Shown here: one piece after another, positions 18,661 through 26,649 of the stretch
How the letters are laid out: each line of letters begins with the position of its first letter
Numbering within the stretch: the stretch's first letter is position 1
From: Gammaproteobacteria bacterium
GTDB lineage: Bacteria; Pseudomonadota; Gammaproteobacteria; DSM-16500
DNA length: 64,000 bases
Direction: 5' to 3'
Assembly: GCA_013286085.1 (NCBI GenBank)
Contig: JABDGK010000004.1
Coordinates: forward strand, 1-64,000
Position numbers and translations under genes: made by a program
The notes under the pieces: generated by a model
Databases searched by the model: none
What the model was told of the DNA's origin: nothing
The model's input: only the letters and a program-made list of their open reading frames with translations

Positions 18661-19800
18661 TTATTCGCTACTTGCGCCATACGAGAGTGAAACTATTTTT
18701 CCACCCACATCTAACTCAACCAGACCATCATAGGGATCAATCTTCATAATGCGTCCATACCCCTTTAATGTATCACCTTCAGCAACTGTTACGGTCTCCC
18801 CGCTCTCCGACTTTAACCAGGCACGTCCAGGTATAATAGCCTGTACCATATAGGAAACACGCGGCTCAACTGGTCGCGCTTCAGCTCCTTGTGCTGGCAC
18901 CTGCACGACAGCCGTCGCTTCTCTAGTTGCCGCAGCACGAGCACTTTGCATAGACTGATCAATATGCGCCAAGGTTGTTTCTAACCCGGCAATACGAGCA
19001 TTCAGCGCTTGTACTTTGTTTTGCAACTCCGAATTTTGTTCCTCATAATCTGATAATTTTTGCTTGTATTCAGTTTGCAATTTAGCATTTTGTTGTGTCA
19101 CTGTAGCCAGCTTTTGATTCACACCCGCTAGTTCAGATGGCTCTAAAACAATGGATGATCGACTCTCTGTAGGGTGCACTGGATTATAAATCGGTTCAGC
19201 GGGTGCTTCTGGTTGTATCACAACAGCAGGGGCTGGTTGTGATTGAGCGACTGCGGTCTCCTGCTGCACAGGCATCGCACTAGTCTGAGCAACAACGGTA
19301 GCGGCTGGACTCGCTGATGGCGCAGAGGCAACAACAGGTGGCTGAGCTGCTGGCATTGCGGGTGCGGGCGGTGCTGGCACGGATGTCGGAGGCGCAACTT
19401 GCGGAGCAGCGGTGGAACTGGCGCTAGACATACCCAAAGGCTGAGCAAGCGGCTGAAATGCGCTATTTTGAGCACCGGCAGCAGCCTGCAACGCTGGTTT
19501 TTTTACTTGCGGCGGAGGTGTAATACCAGCGTTAGGCGCAAAATCACTGGCTGGCGGTGTTACCGAAGGCGCCGATATTTTATAAACCAAAAAGATCAAA
19601 AAAACAAACACGGCAACGCCAATAAGAGGGCGTTTATATTGTTGAAGTAACTCTTGAGCACTGACAGCTTTTGTTGGTTTTGGTGCCGCGGCTGGCTGCT
19701 CAACCACGTCAGATTCCATCTCGTAATTAGCTTGATCATCAGAAAAATGATATTCACCATCTTCGTGCCCTTCGTACTTTTCATCCCTCTCATGTACCAT
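18661..19800 (-). CDS. icmG: Dot/Icm inner-membrane protein DotF/IcmG
   Basis: DotF is a bitopic inner-membrane part of the Dot/Icm core that contacts DotG. The 379-residue product has an acidic cytoplasmic N-terminus (about 1-53), one membrane helix (RPLIGVAVFVFLIFLVYKI, about 54-72), a long Pro/Ala/Gln-rich periplasmic linker (about 78-215), a coiled coil (about 220-285, with LAGVNQKLATVTQQNAKLQ) and a compact C-terminal domain (SYMVQAIIPGRAWLKSESGE). It is longer than the Legionella protein (about 270), mostly through the linker. Confidence 0.9.
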   Translation of the reverse strand: MVHERDEKYEGHEDGEYHFSDDQANYEMESDVVEQPAAAPKPTKAVSAQELLQQYKRPLIGVAVFVFLIFLVYKISAPSVTPPASDFAPNAGITPPPQVKKPALQAAAGAQNSAFQPLAQPLGMSSASSTAAPQVAPPTSVPAPPAPAMPAAQPPVVASAPSASPAATVVAQTSAMPVQQETAVAQSQPAPAVVIQPEAPAEPIYNPVHPTESRSSIVLEPSELAGVNQKLATVTQQNAKLQTEYKQKLSDYEEQNSELQNKVQALNARIAGLETTLAHIDQSMQSARAAATREATAVVQVPAQGAEARPVEPRVSYMVQAIIPGRAWLKSESGETVTVAEGDTLKGYGRIMKIDPYDGLVELDVGGKIVSLSYGASSE

Positions 19801-19887
19801 CTTCTAGTGCCTCTATTATAAATTTCTTACCAACACACGAGTTATGTTAACACTTTTTAACTTACTTCCAGCAGCCTGTAAACTAAA

Positions 19888-22263
19888 CTAGGTAACATCC
19901 GACATAAATAATATCCCCAGACCAACGCCTGAATTGACTTTCACTGTCGTTGGCGTATTCACATAGCTTTGCAATGCCGTTCCAAAAGCAGTACCGACCT
20001 GACCCAAACCAACCGCTATTTTTTCACCCGGACTTAACTGCGGATGGGTGCTGCTAGTACCAAAAATACCGCTGGATGACGTTGATCCAGATTGACTAAT
20101 ACCATTTGCATAACCCGCCACAAAAGATGACGCAAACATCGTGCCATATCGCAACATATAATGATGATCAACATTGCTAGCAATAACCGTACGTGCTGTA
20201 TCCGGATCGATGGCAAAAGCAGAAACCGACTTCGTTTTTATCCAATCATCTCTATTCATCATGGTAAAGTTTAAGCTAACTTTATCTTGCCCTTGAGCAA
20301 GAGCAAGCTTACCTAATAAAATAGCGCCTTTCATATCGCCGGATACAATCGTCGCCATCACTGGCGTATCGGGATAATCACTGTCAACAGCTGTTGTTAA
20401 TACAGCAAACAAAATAGTGCCTGCTTTGATTAGCGCAGGCTTGTTAGACTCAACCGATTTAGCCGCTCCGCTGGTAGCATTGGCACCACTACCGGACTGT
20501 TGAGCACTCTCGCCGCCTGCGGCTTTTTTCTTACTATCATCAGACCCGCCTTTATACTCCATTCTAGGTGGCTGCCAAGAAGCAACCAGCGTCTGCGCCT
20601 GCGCCGACATGGCATTCATTAATTCTTGAATGCGCTGTTGACGTGCTTTTGCAGCTTCAGCATCTGCTGCTGCAACTTGCTCTGCAAACTGCGATTCCTC
20701 GGCTGCTGTATTTGACGCTGCGCCAGCAGGTCTTGCTGCGTTTTCTGCGGCAATACGTTGTTGCAAGATCGCAAAATTTTCTGCGCCAGGAAGTTTACTA
20801 TTAAATTCGGGCAACACACCTGGCGGCGGTGCAACAGGCGGTTGGTTGGCGACGGCTTGATACTGTTGCAGAAGATCAGCGGCGGTTGCTGGTGAAAAGA
20901 TTTTTTTCTCAACACCATGAGATAATTCTTCTTTATAAGTTGGTACAGGCGCACCTTTTGCCTGCAGCCCAATTAAGCTCTTTGCTTGGCTGCGCAAACT
21001 GCTCAGCTTATCGTAACTTTCTTTCAGACGCCTTGCGGCATCAGGCGAAAGCTTCCCTGCCTTCACTAAGGCATCCAATGCCTTAGCATACTCTTCTGGC
21101 GATACATTTTGCTTTTGCAAGTCCAATAGTTGCTGCGCGCTTTCACTAGACAGCTGGCCAGAATTGACCAAATCATTTATCTCAGCAGCACTCTTGGCTT
21201 GTTCACTAGCCACTAAAGCATTTAATGTGCCCGCAGGACCCACCGTTGCCGCTGCTTCATTACTTGCATTTACACCTGTTCGTTGCAGACGATACTGCTC
21301 TAATAGCTTAGCCGCGGTAGCAGGCGTCATCTTACCTTCAGCAACCAGCCGATTCAACTCTGCTTCATAATCACTAACGGGCACATTTCTTTTTTGCAAA
21401 GCAAGCAAACTGTCTGCTACGTCAGGCGCAATTTGGCCCGTTTTGGCCATTTTTTTCAAAAGAGAGCCACTTTCTTCTACTGCTGCTTGTACTTGTTGCT
21501 GTTTATACTGCGCTAAAAGCTGAGCGGCAGCTGCTGGAGAAAGCTTGCCTTCTTTAACTAATCGATTTAACTCAGCCTCGTACTCTTCCGGTGATACATG
21601 CTGTTTTTGCAGTGCTAACAAATCATTCGCAACCGCTAACGATAACTGCCCTGACTTTATCATCGCATCCATCGCTTGTGCACTTTGTGCAACAACAGCA
21701 TTTGAATGTTGTTTCTTGTAATTTTCAAGCAATTTTCTTGCTTGTTCGGGTGTTAACTTGCCGGCTTTCACCATGTCATCCAGTGCAGCAGCATAGTCGC
21801 TCACAGATACATTTTGTTTGGCTAATGCCAACAATTGATTCGCATCAGCGGCTGACAACTTACCATCCCGTACCAAACCATTAATATCATCTGCTACATT
21901 AATCGCTTCATCGCCTGGACACGAAACCGTGCAATTACCCGTGGCTGGTGCAGAGGGTGGCGCCTGTGTTGGGACATTGACCATCGTAGGAATAGCACTC
22001 GTTCCGCTGAGTTGCGCCTGTTGCGCCTGTTGCTGATTTGATTCCATCAATGCACGTTGATATTCTGGCGTTAATTGTCCGCCGGGAATCGATTGCAAAG
22101 AAGGTGCGCCCGCCAGTTTGGCTTGACCCGCTCCCTTAGGACCGCCACCTAGCATTTTTGAACCAAGAACAACGATCCCAACAACAACAGCTATTGCTAC
22201 CACAATAATTAGAATGCGTGATTTAGCGTCTGTGCTAGAAAAAATATCAGCAATTTTTGCCAT
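19888..22263 (-). CDS. icmE: Dot/Icm core protein DotG/IcmE (VirB10-like)
   Basis: DotG forms the channel that spans from inner to outer membrane. The 791-residue protein has one N-terminal membrane helix (about 17-37) and a C-terminal VirB10/TrbI-like domain (about 600-791) with KPALIKAGTILFAVLTTAVD. Between them are about four copies of a helical repeat near 71 residues long (about 121-190, 191-260, 262-330, 356-425) plus a degenerate fifth. The recurring pattern is GxLSxxxAxxLLxLQKQxVS then YxxxLxxLVxxGKLxPxxAxxLL. Its start overlaps the icmK stop by one base. Confidence 0.95.
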   Translation of the reverse strand: MAKIADIFSSTDAKSRILIIVVAIAVVVGIVVLGSKMLGGGPKGAGQAKLAGAPSLQSIPGGQLTPEYQRALMESNQQQAQQAQLSGTSAIPTMVNVPTQAPPSAPATGNCTVSCPGDEAINVADDINGLVRDGKLSAADANQLLALAKQNVSVSDYAAALDDMVKAGKLTPEQARKLLENYKKQHSNAVVAQSAQAMDAMIKSGQLSLAVANDLLALQKQHVSPEEYEAELNRLVKEGKLSPAAAAQLLAQYKQQQVQAAVEESGSLLKKMAKTGQIAPDVADSLLALQKRNVPVSDYEAELNRLVAEGKMTPATAAKLLEQYRLQRTGVNASNEAAATVGPAGTLNALVASEQAKSAAEINDLVNSGQLSSESAQQLLDLQKQNVSPEEYAKALDALVKAGKLSPDAARRLKESYDKLSSLRSQAKSLIGLQAKGAPVPTYKEELSHGVEKKIFSPATAADLLQQYQAVANQPPVAPPPGVLPEFNSKLPGAENFAILQQRIAAENAARPAGAASNTAAEESQFAEQVAAADAEAAKARQQRIQELMNAMSAQAQTLVASWQPPRMEYKGGSDDSKKKAAGGESAQQSGSGANATSGAAKSVESNKPALIKAGTILFAVLTTAVDSDYPDTPVMATIVSGDMKGAILLGKLALAQGQDKVSLNFTMMNRDDWIKTKSVSAFAIDPDTARTVIASNVDHHYMLRYGTMFASSFVAGYANGISQSGSTSSSGIFGTSSTHPQLSPGEKIAVGLGQVGTAFGTALQSYVNTPTTVKVNSGVGLGILFMSDVT

Positions 22264-23369
22264 TAGAATCCCTCAATTTTAAGTTCGACAGGTTCACCAT
22301 ATTGAGAAATTAAAACCGCAGAACTTTTTTGCACTTCGTATGCATTCATTCCATCAGGACTAACCATTTTTCCAACCCAGCCGGGAGAAAGCAAGGCAAA
22401 ACGCGTACGTAAATACATCTTGTCACCAAGCAACCAAGCCTGACAATCGCCACCCTTCACCACCAAGGCTTTACTGGCAGGCGGGGCAATACCATCCAGT
22501 ACTGACAACAATAATTGATTTGCACTGGCAGGCAAACCATTGCCTGCTGCTATATCTTTTGCATTCGGACCAATCCCGGAAACATGAATATCTGTACGGT
22601 AATCAACAACACGCTGCCCTGATACGAGTTCGAGTGTTAAAGGCGTCATGAGACCCGCAAGACGCAACACAATATTGGCATTACCGTAGGCATTGGCTGC
22701 TTGAATTAACAAGACATTACTTTTGCCATCCCATTGAATATTGGCAATCTTAGGGTCACCAATATCATATGCAGCAATTGGCCATGGCGCCCCGGTAGAA
22801 TCCACAAACACCAATGAAGAAACATATCCTTTCGCTAAACGAATAGCCGGTGGCGTTGTGCCAGGTGCAAGATTCATCACAATAGTGGTTGAAACAGGCT
22901 TGGGCGGCACAGTTGCTGGTATAGATGCAGCACGTTGTGACATATCAATTAGCTGGCGAAGTCTAACAACTTGCTGTGGTGTTAGTGGCATATTTTGTTT
23001 CATGAGTGCATTAAAAGCCGCACTTGCTTCCGGATTAGGCGCTTCTTCCGGTGGCACGGTATTTAGCATTGCAGCCTGTGAATCTCGATAACTCAGCGGC
23101 GCTGATTGAACAGCGGGTACATCAGCACTCACTTCGGATTGACTGACTTCCGTCGATTTTGCTGTAGAAGCAGGCATTGATTGAGTGAGTGGCGCTGGAG
23201 GAGCAGCAGAAACAACAGCAGGTACCGGAGGCGATTCTGCATTTGTTAGCGGCACAGAATTAGGCACATTATCCTGATCTTGTGCAAAAGACTGCGACAT
23301 TCCACTTAACAACAAAAGTGAAATAATGCAGATAATATTTTTTTTAATACTTAACTTATCCATTTGCAT
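22263..23369 (-). CDS. icmK: Dot/Icm outer-membrane core protein DotH/IcmK
   Basis: DotH is part of the outer-membrane ring with DotC and DotD. From 23369 the protein has 368 residues, near the Legionella size. A signal peptide is visible (IICIISLLLLSGMSQSFAQ), followed by a Pro/Ala/Ser-rich region, the motif NMPLTPQQVVRLRQLIDMSQ and a C-terminal beta-rich domain (VFVDSTGAPWPIAAYDIGDP). The frame opens upstream, but ATG at 23369 (or 23363), overlapping the end of the preceding icmL-like gene, fits the signal peptide best. Confidence 0.94.
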   Translation of the reverse strand: MQMDKLSIKKNIICIISLLLLSGMSQSFAQDQDNVPNSVPLTNAESPPVPAVVSAAPPAPLTQSMPASTAKSTEVSQSEVSADVPAVQSAPLSYRDSQAAMLNTVPPEEAPNPEASAAFNALMKQNMPLTPQQVVRLRQLIDMSQRAASIPATVPPKPVSTTIVMNLAPGTTPPAIRLAKGYVSSLVFVDSTGAPWPIAAYDIGDPKIANIQWDGKSNVLLIQAANAYGNANIVLRLAGLMTPLTLELVSGQRVVDYRTDIHVSGIGPNAKDIAAGNGLPASANQLLLSVLDGIAPPASKALVVKGGDCQAWLLGDKMYLRTRFALLSPGWVGKMVSPDGMNAYEVQKSSAVLISQYGEPVELKIEGF

Positions 23370-24018
23370 GAGTAGGTACCTGACTAGCCCCGCCTTCCTT
23401 TGGCAATTCATGTATGTTATCGATAGCGATACCCGTTAAATTATTTGTCGTAGGTACTCTTACCACTAACGCCTCGATAACTATCGACGCATCATAACGC
23501 TTTTCTAATCCGTTGTAATTAATCTTCATTGGGCTTCGAATCCACCAACCGTATCTACCTTGGATTAATCCTTGATTTGGAATGGTAGGTGTTCCATTTG
23601 CACCCGCATTGATAAACAGTTTGTTCGCTTCTATTGTTTTAGCATTTGCATATTTGTCCAGCAAAACACCCAAGGCGGTCCATCCTGCTGGTGTAAAGTA
23701 TTGTTGTAAATTTTTTAGTTGTGTTTGATAGTCAACAAAATCAAACGTAAATGATGCCGGCAACACTTCGCTAACCCACTGGATCAAATCAGCCTGTTTT
23801 ACGTAAGATTCTGTCACAGGCACAGGAGGAAAAGCTCTTAAATCACTATCCGTATAAAAAGTAACTGGAGGAGGTTTATGTGTATACAAATAAATAGACG
23901 TTGCGATTAGCATAACAGCTGCCAACATCAGTATTATTAATGCAGAAAAGATTTTGTAAAAACCATCTCGATAAAAATCATTCCGTAGGCGGATTATTTC
24001 CAGCTCTTCCTCAGCCAT
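23356..24018 (-). CDS. icmL: DotI/IcmL-like inner-membrane protein, third copy
   Basis: The 220-residue protein has one N-terminal membrane helix (IFSALIILMLAAVMLIATSI) after the family motif LRNDFYRDGFYK. The periplasmic domain contains FTFDFVDYQTQLKNLQQYFT and ends with a VVRVPTTNN segment as in DotI. The start is taken at the ATG at 24018 after AGGGG rather than the GTG two codons earlier. A Gly/Ala-rich tail follows. It is one of three adjacent DotI-like genes and is separated from the second copy by a mobile-element insertion. DotI with DotJ is an inner-membrane complex related to VirB8. Confidence 0.88.
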   Translation of the reverse strand: MAEEELEIIRLRNDFYRDGFYKIFSALIILMLAAVMLIATSIYLYTHKPPPVTFYTDSDLRAFPPVPVTESYVKQADLIQWVSEVLPASFTFDFVDYQTQLKNLQQYFTPAGWTALGVLLDKYANAKTIEANKLFINAGANGTPTIPNQGLIQGRYGWWIRSPMKINYNGLEKRYDASIVIEALVVRVPTTNNLTGIAIDNIHELPKEGGASQVPTHANG

Positions 24019-24115
24019 TTCCACCCCTCACTTACCGTACAGAACAAATTCCAATAGATTCAAAACAATAACCTCAAACTATATAACAGACTGAAAAAAT
24101 TGTATATACCCATTG

Positions 24116-24126
24116 CACCTCAAGCT
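24116..24126. repeat. 11-bp target-site duplication, left
   Basis: CACCTCAAGCT directly precedes element copy B and is repeated exactly at 24280-24290. Confidence 0.8.
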
Positions 24127-24279
24127 AGAGCCTACGCATGAAAGATTGGTAGCTTTTCGTGAACGTGCCCGCGCGCGTGCCCGTCTTTCTTCTACTAACA
24201 ACTTAAATTTGATTTAAAAAACGGGCACGGGCACGTTTACGATTAAAGCACACTTGTCAGCACTCATGCGCAGGCCCTA
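24127..24279 (-). mobile_element. MITE-like palindromic element, copy B
   Basis: This 153-bp non-coding element lies between the second and third icmL-like genes. Its left flank is the reverse complement of copy A's right flank and its right flank the reverse complement of copy A's left flank, so the outer parts are inverted, while the AT-rich core CTACTAACAAC keeps the same strand as in copy A. The inner arms are unequal: the left (ACGTGCCCGCGCGCGTGCCC and on) has one extra six-base unit. Flanked by a perfect 11-bp direct repeat. Confidence 0.8.
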
Positions 24280-24290
24280 CACCTCAAGCT
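24280..24290. repeat. 11-bp target-site duplication, right
   Basis: Second copy of CACCTCAAGCT. It contains the stop codon (TGA, 24286-24284 on the minus strand) of the second icmL-like gene, so duplication kept that gene intact. Confidence 0.8.
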
Positions 24291-24955
24291 TGCGCCAATT
24301 CACCCACCAACTGCACAATACCCAACCCTTTGTAGCTCGATAATAAATTCTGTCGCTGCACAACAACCGTAATAATTAATGGATTAAGTATTTTCGATTT
24401 ATCGTCATAGGCGGGTGGCATCAAATAAGTCACCAACATTTGCATCTTATATTTCCAAGCATAGGCGTGAGCACCACCTAATGGGCCTTCTGCAATCAAT
24501 TCGGGCGTTGGCAACACTTTCGCAATAACAACTTGCTTACGATTTGTTAATGCTAATAAGTTATTAGATGCTTGCAGCCCCTTCATATAGGAGCGCCAAC
24601 CATAATCTGTAAAATATTTTTGTGAATTTTGTAATTGCGCACGATAATTTCGAAAATCGTATGAATAAGCCGCCTGCACTGCTTCAACTACCCATGCCAT
24701 GACTTCATTATTTGTCATATTGGGTTGTTGCACCGGAATATCCAATAAAAATCGGCCAGCATCATCTGTCGCAAAATAGAGTGGCTTTGGCGGGTGCTTC
24801 GTCAAGTAAACCAACACGCCTGATAACAGGCCAATCAGTATAAAACACAATAAAAAAATACCGACCGCTAGGTAATATTTTTTTCGATAGAAATCATTGC
24901 GAAGCAAAATTAACGTCAGCCCATCCTGCTGTGTTGTTTTACCGCTCTCACTCAT
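24284..24955 (-). CDS. icmL: DotI/IcmL-like inner-membrane protein, second copy
   Basis: The 223-residue protein has the motif LLRNDFYRKKYYL, one membrane helix (GIFLLCFILIGLLSGVLVYL) and a periplasmic domain with YSYDFRNYRAQLQNSQKYFT, the counterpart of the same motif in the other two copies. The C-terminal part diverges from the canonical one: it lacks the VRVPTT segment and ends GLGIVQLVGELAQA. The stop codon lies in a target-site duplication. It starts 3 bases after the stop of the first copy, so those two are tightly coupled. Confidence 0.88.
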   Translation of the reverse strand: MSESGKTTQQDGLTLILLRNDFYRKKYYLAVGIFLLCFILIGLLSGVLVYLTKHPPKPLYFATDDAGRFLLDIPVQQPNMTNNEVMAWVVEAVQAAYSYDFRNYRAQLQNSQKYFTDYGWRSYMKGLQASNNLLALTNRKQVVIAKVLPTPELIAEGPLGGAHAYAWKYKMQMLVTYLMPPAYDDKSKILNPLIITVVVQRQNLLSSYKGLGIVQLVGELAQA

Positions 24956-24958
24956 ACC

Positions 24959-25570
24959 CTATTCTCTCATTACAAATGTTTCGATACCGATTCCGGCAGG
25001 ATTCGTCGTTGTTGGCACCCTCACCATCGTCAAGATAACATAATAATCGGATGTTCTTGATTCTTCCGCACCTTGGTACGTTACCAAAAAAGGAATTTGC
25101 ATATGCCAAGAATAGGGATAACCAGGCCGCAACCCTTGATTCACAATGACAGGTGGATTTGTCACAACGCCATATACAAACACTTGCCCCTTCACAATCC
25201 TCGTAATCACGCCACTAATTGCATCTTGATAAGCTTGCCAACCACCCGGCGTAAAATAGGGCCTTGCTGATTCGATTTGCTTGGCATAATCCACAAAATT
25301 AAATGTATAAGCAGCAACAGCGGCTTTACTGGCCCAACGTACCAACGTTGCTGGCATCAAATTGGGTTCATCATAAGAGTTGAGCACCATCCCACGCCCA
25401 TCTGGCATGGCAGCACTAAATTGTGGTAATGGCCTATGCATGAATTGATAGAACACCAATCCGGTCAAGCCAAAAACGATTAAGATCGCGATAACAAATA
25501 AATAAATTATCCACTGATAATACTGGTGATAAAATATGTTTTTTTGATCATCTAGCTGTACCGAAGACAT
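24959..25570 (-). CDS. icmL: DotI/IcmL inner-membrane protein, first copy (most canonical)
   Basis: The 203-residue protein looks most like canonical DotI: one helix (IIYLFVIAILIVFGLTGLVF), then YTFNFVDYAKQIESARPYFT, PGYPYSWHMQIPFLVTYQGA and the end VRVPTTTNPAGIGIETFVMR. The start is taken at ATG 25570 behind a G-rich Shine-Dalgarno; the frame also opens at an upstream TTG. It follows icmM closely, as in Legionella. DotI forms a ring with DotJ in the inner membrane and is required for secretion. Confidence 0.93.
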   Translation of the reverse strand: MSSVQLDDQKNIFYHQYYQWIIYLFVIAILIVFGLTGLVFYQFMHRPLPQFSAAMPDGRGMVLNSYDEPNLMPATLVRWASKAAVAAYTFNFVDYAKQIESARPYFTPGGWQAYQDAISGVITRIVKGQVFVYGVVTNPPVIVNQGLRPGYPYSWHMQIPFLVTYQGAEESRTSDYYVILTMVRVPTTTNPAGIGIETFVMRE

Positions 25571-25588
25571 CCTGACCCCCAAATAAAA

Positions 25589-25813
25589 CTACCCACCTGA
25601 TAAAGCTATTTTTCCGCTATCCAATGGATATATCTCACCACCTGTTGTTGTCACGTAGTAATGCACATGCGGCTGGGACAAAATAATATAGGTAATGCAC
25701 CCTAACAAACCCAAAATAATAAACACTTCCACCAGTATCAAGAGTACAAATTTACGAAAACCATTTCGAAAGCAATCGCTTTGAAATATGGGCGCTTCAA
25801 ACCGATAACTCAT
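25589..25813 (-). CDS. icmM: DotJ/IcmM-like short inner-membrane protein
   Basis: This 74-residue product is equivalent to the N-terminal helix region of DotI: DCFRNGFRKFVLLILVEVFI, one membrane helix, then a short periplasmic tail. Legionella DotJ is a similarly short DotI relative (about 94 residues). Position between dotK and icmL supports the call. The ATG at 25813 is preferred to the GTG before it. Confidence 0.82.
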   Translation of the reverse strand: MSYRFEAPIFQSDCFRNGFRKFVLLILVEVFIILGLLGCITYIILSQPHVHYYVTTTGGEIYPLDSGKIALSGG

Positions 25814-25830
25814 CACTCACCCCCCCATCC

Positions 25831-26604
25831 TTAGACCGGCTGTCTTTCTAATGTAATTTCAATTCGGTAATTTGCTCCTTCTGCCCATTGCATATTATTT
25901 CTTTCAACTAAATTACAACCGCCATATCCATAACCAGTCAGTACGCGCGTATGAACGCGAGCCCAGAGATACTTCACAATGGCATTCGCTTGTTGTTGCG
26001 AAATAACTGTATTCACTTGCTTATCGCCAACATCATTCGTATAGGCACCAATTCGAACAGACATCGTCGTATAACTATTAATTAATTTTGCAACAAGATC
26101 TAATGTTGAATAATATTGCATACGAATATCAGGCGTCATCCCAGTAAAAACTTGGGCTGATGGTAAAACTAACATCACTTGATCACCTAATACCATGATT
26201 TTGACACTGCGATTCTCGAGCTGATCTCGTATATTGGTATGATAATCAATATAAGCGCCGAGCATGCCGCCGATAAAAGCGCCGCCGGCAGCACCCGGTA
26301 TCATTCCCACAGAACCTGATGTGACACCCCCAGCCACAGCACCTGCGGTACCACCAATAATGGCGCCTTTCGTTGTTTGTGTTGCATTCTGAAAAGCATC
26401 TTCAGGATTATGATCGCCCGCATGCGTCACTAGCTCATTCGAATTTTCATAAGCAGAATCGACTTGTCCTGCTGCGCTACGCGAAACAGAAGAGGAGGCG
26501 CATCCAAGCATGGAAGAACACACTATGCCCAAAGAAATAAACAGGAAGAATCTCAAGCTTGAGTGGAATCTTCTAAGTGATCGTGATGATATTTTTACAT
26601 CCAT
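25831..26604 (-). CDS. dotK: OmpA-like lipoprotein DotK
   Basis: DotK is a peptidoglycan-binding outer-membrane lipoprotein of the Dot/Icm outer ring. The 257-residue protein has a signal peptide with lipobox SMLGC (Cys35), a glycine-zipper segment (about 79-117, GAIIGGTAGAVAGG onward) and a C-terminal OmpA-like domain with YSTLDLVAKLINSY, GAYTNDVGDKQVN and SQQQANAIVKYLW. The glycine zipper makes it longer than Legionella DotK (about 190). It lies between icmO and icmM as in Legionella. Confidence 0.85.
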   Translation of the reverse strand: MDVKISSRSLRRFHSSLRFFLFISLGIVCSSMLGCASSSVSRSAAGQVDSAYENSNELVTHAGDHNPEDAFQNATQTTKGAIIGGTAGAVAGGVTSGSVGMIPGAAGGAFIGGMLGAYIDYHTNIRDQLENRSVKIMVLGDQVMLVLPSAQVFTGMTPDIRMQYYSTLDLVAKLINSYTTMSVRIGAYTNDVGDKQVNTVISQQQANAIVKYLWARVHTRVLTGYGYGGCNLVERNNMQWAEGANYRIEITLERQPV

Positions 26605-26649
26605 TGTCTAAACATATCCCTTAATTATTTGCACACCCTACACGGAATC

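Noticed and set aside
20568-21884. Leu/Gln-rich frames opposite and within icmE
   Set aside because: They are shadows caused by the Ala/Gln-rich repeats of icmE.
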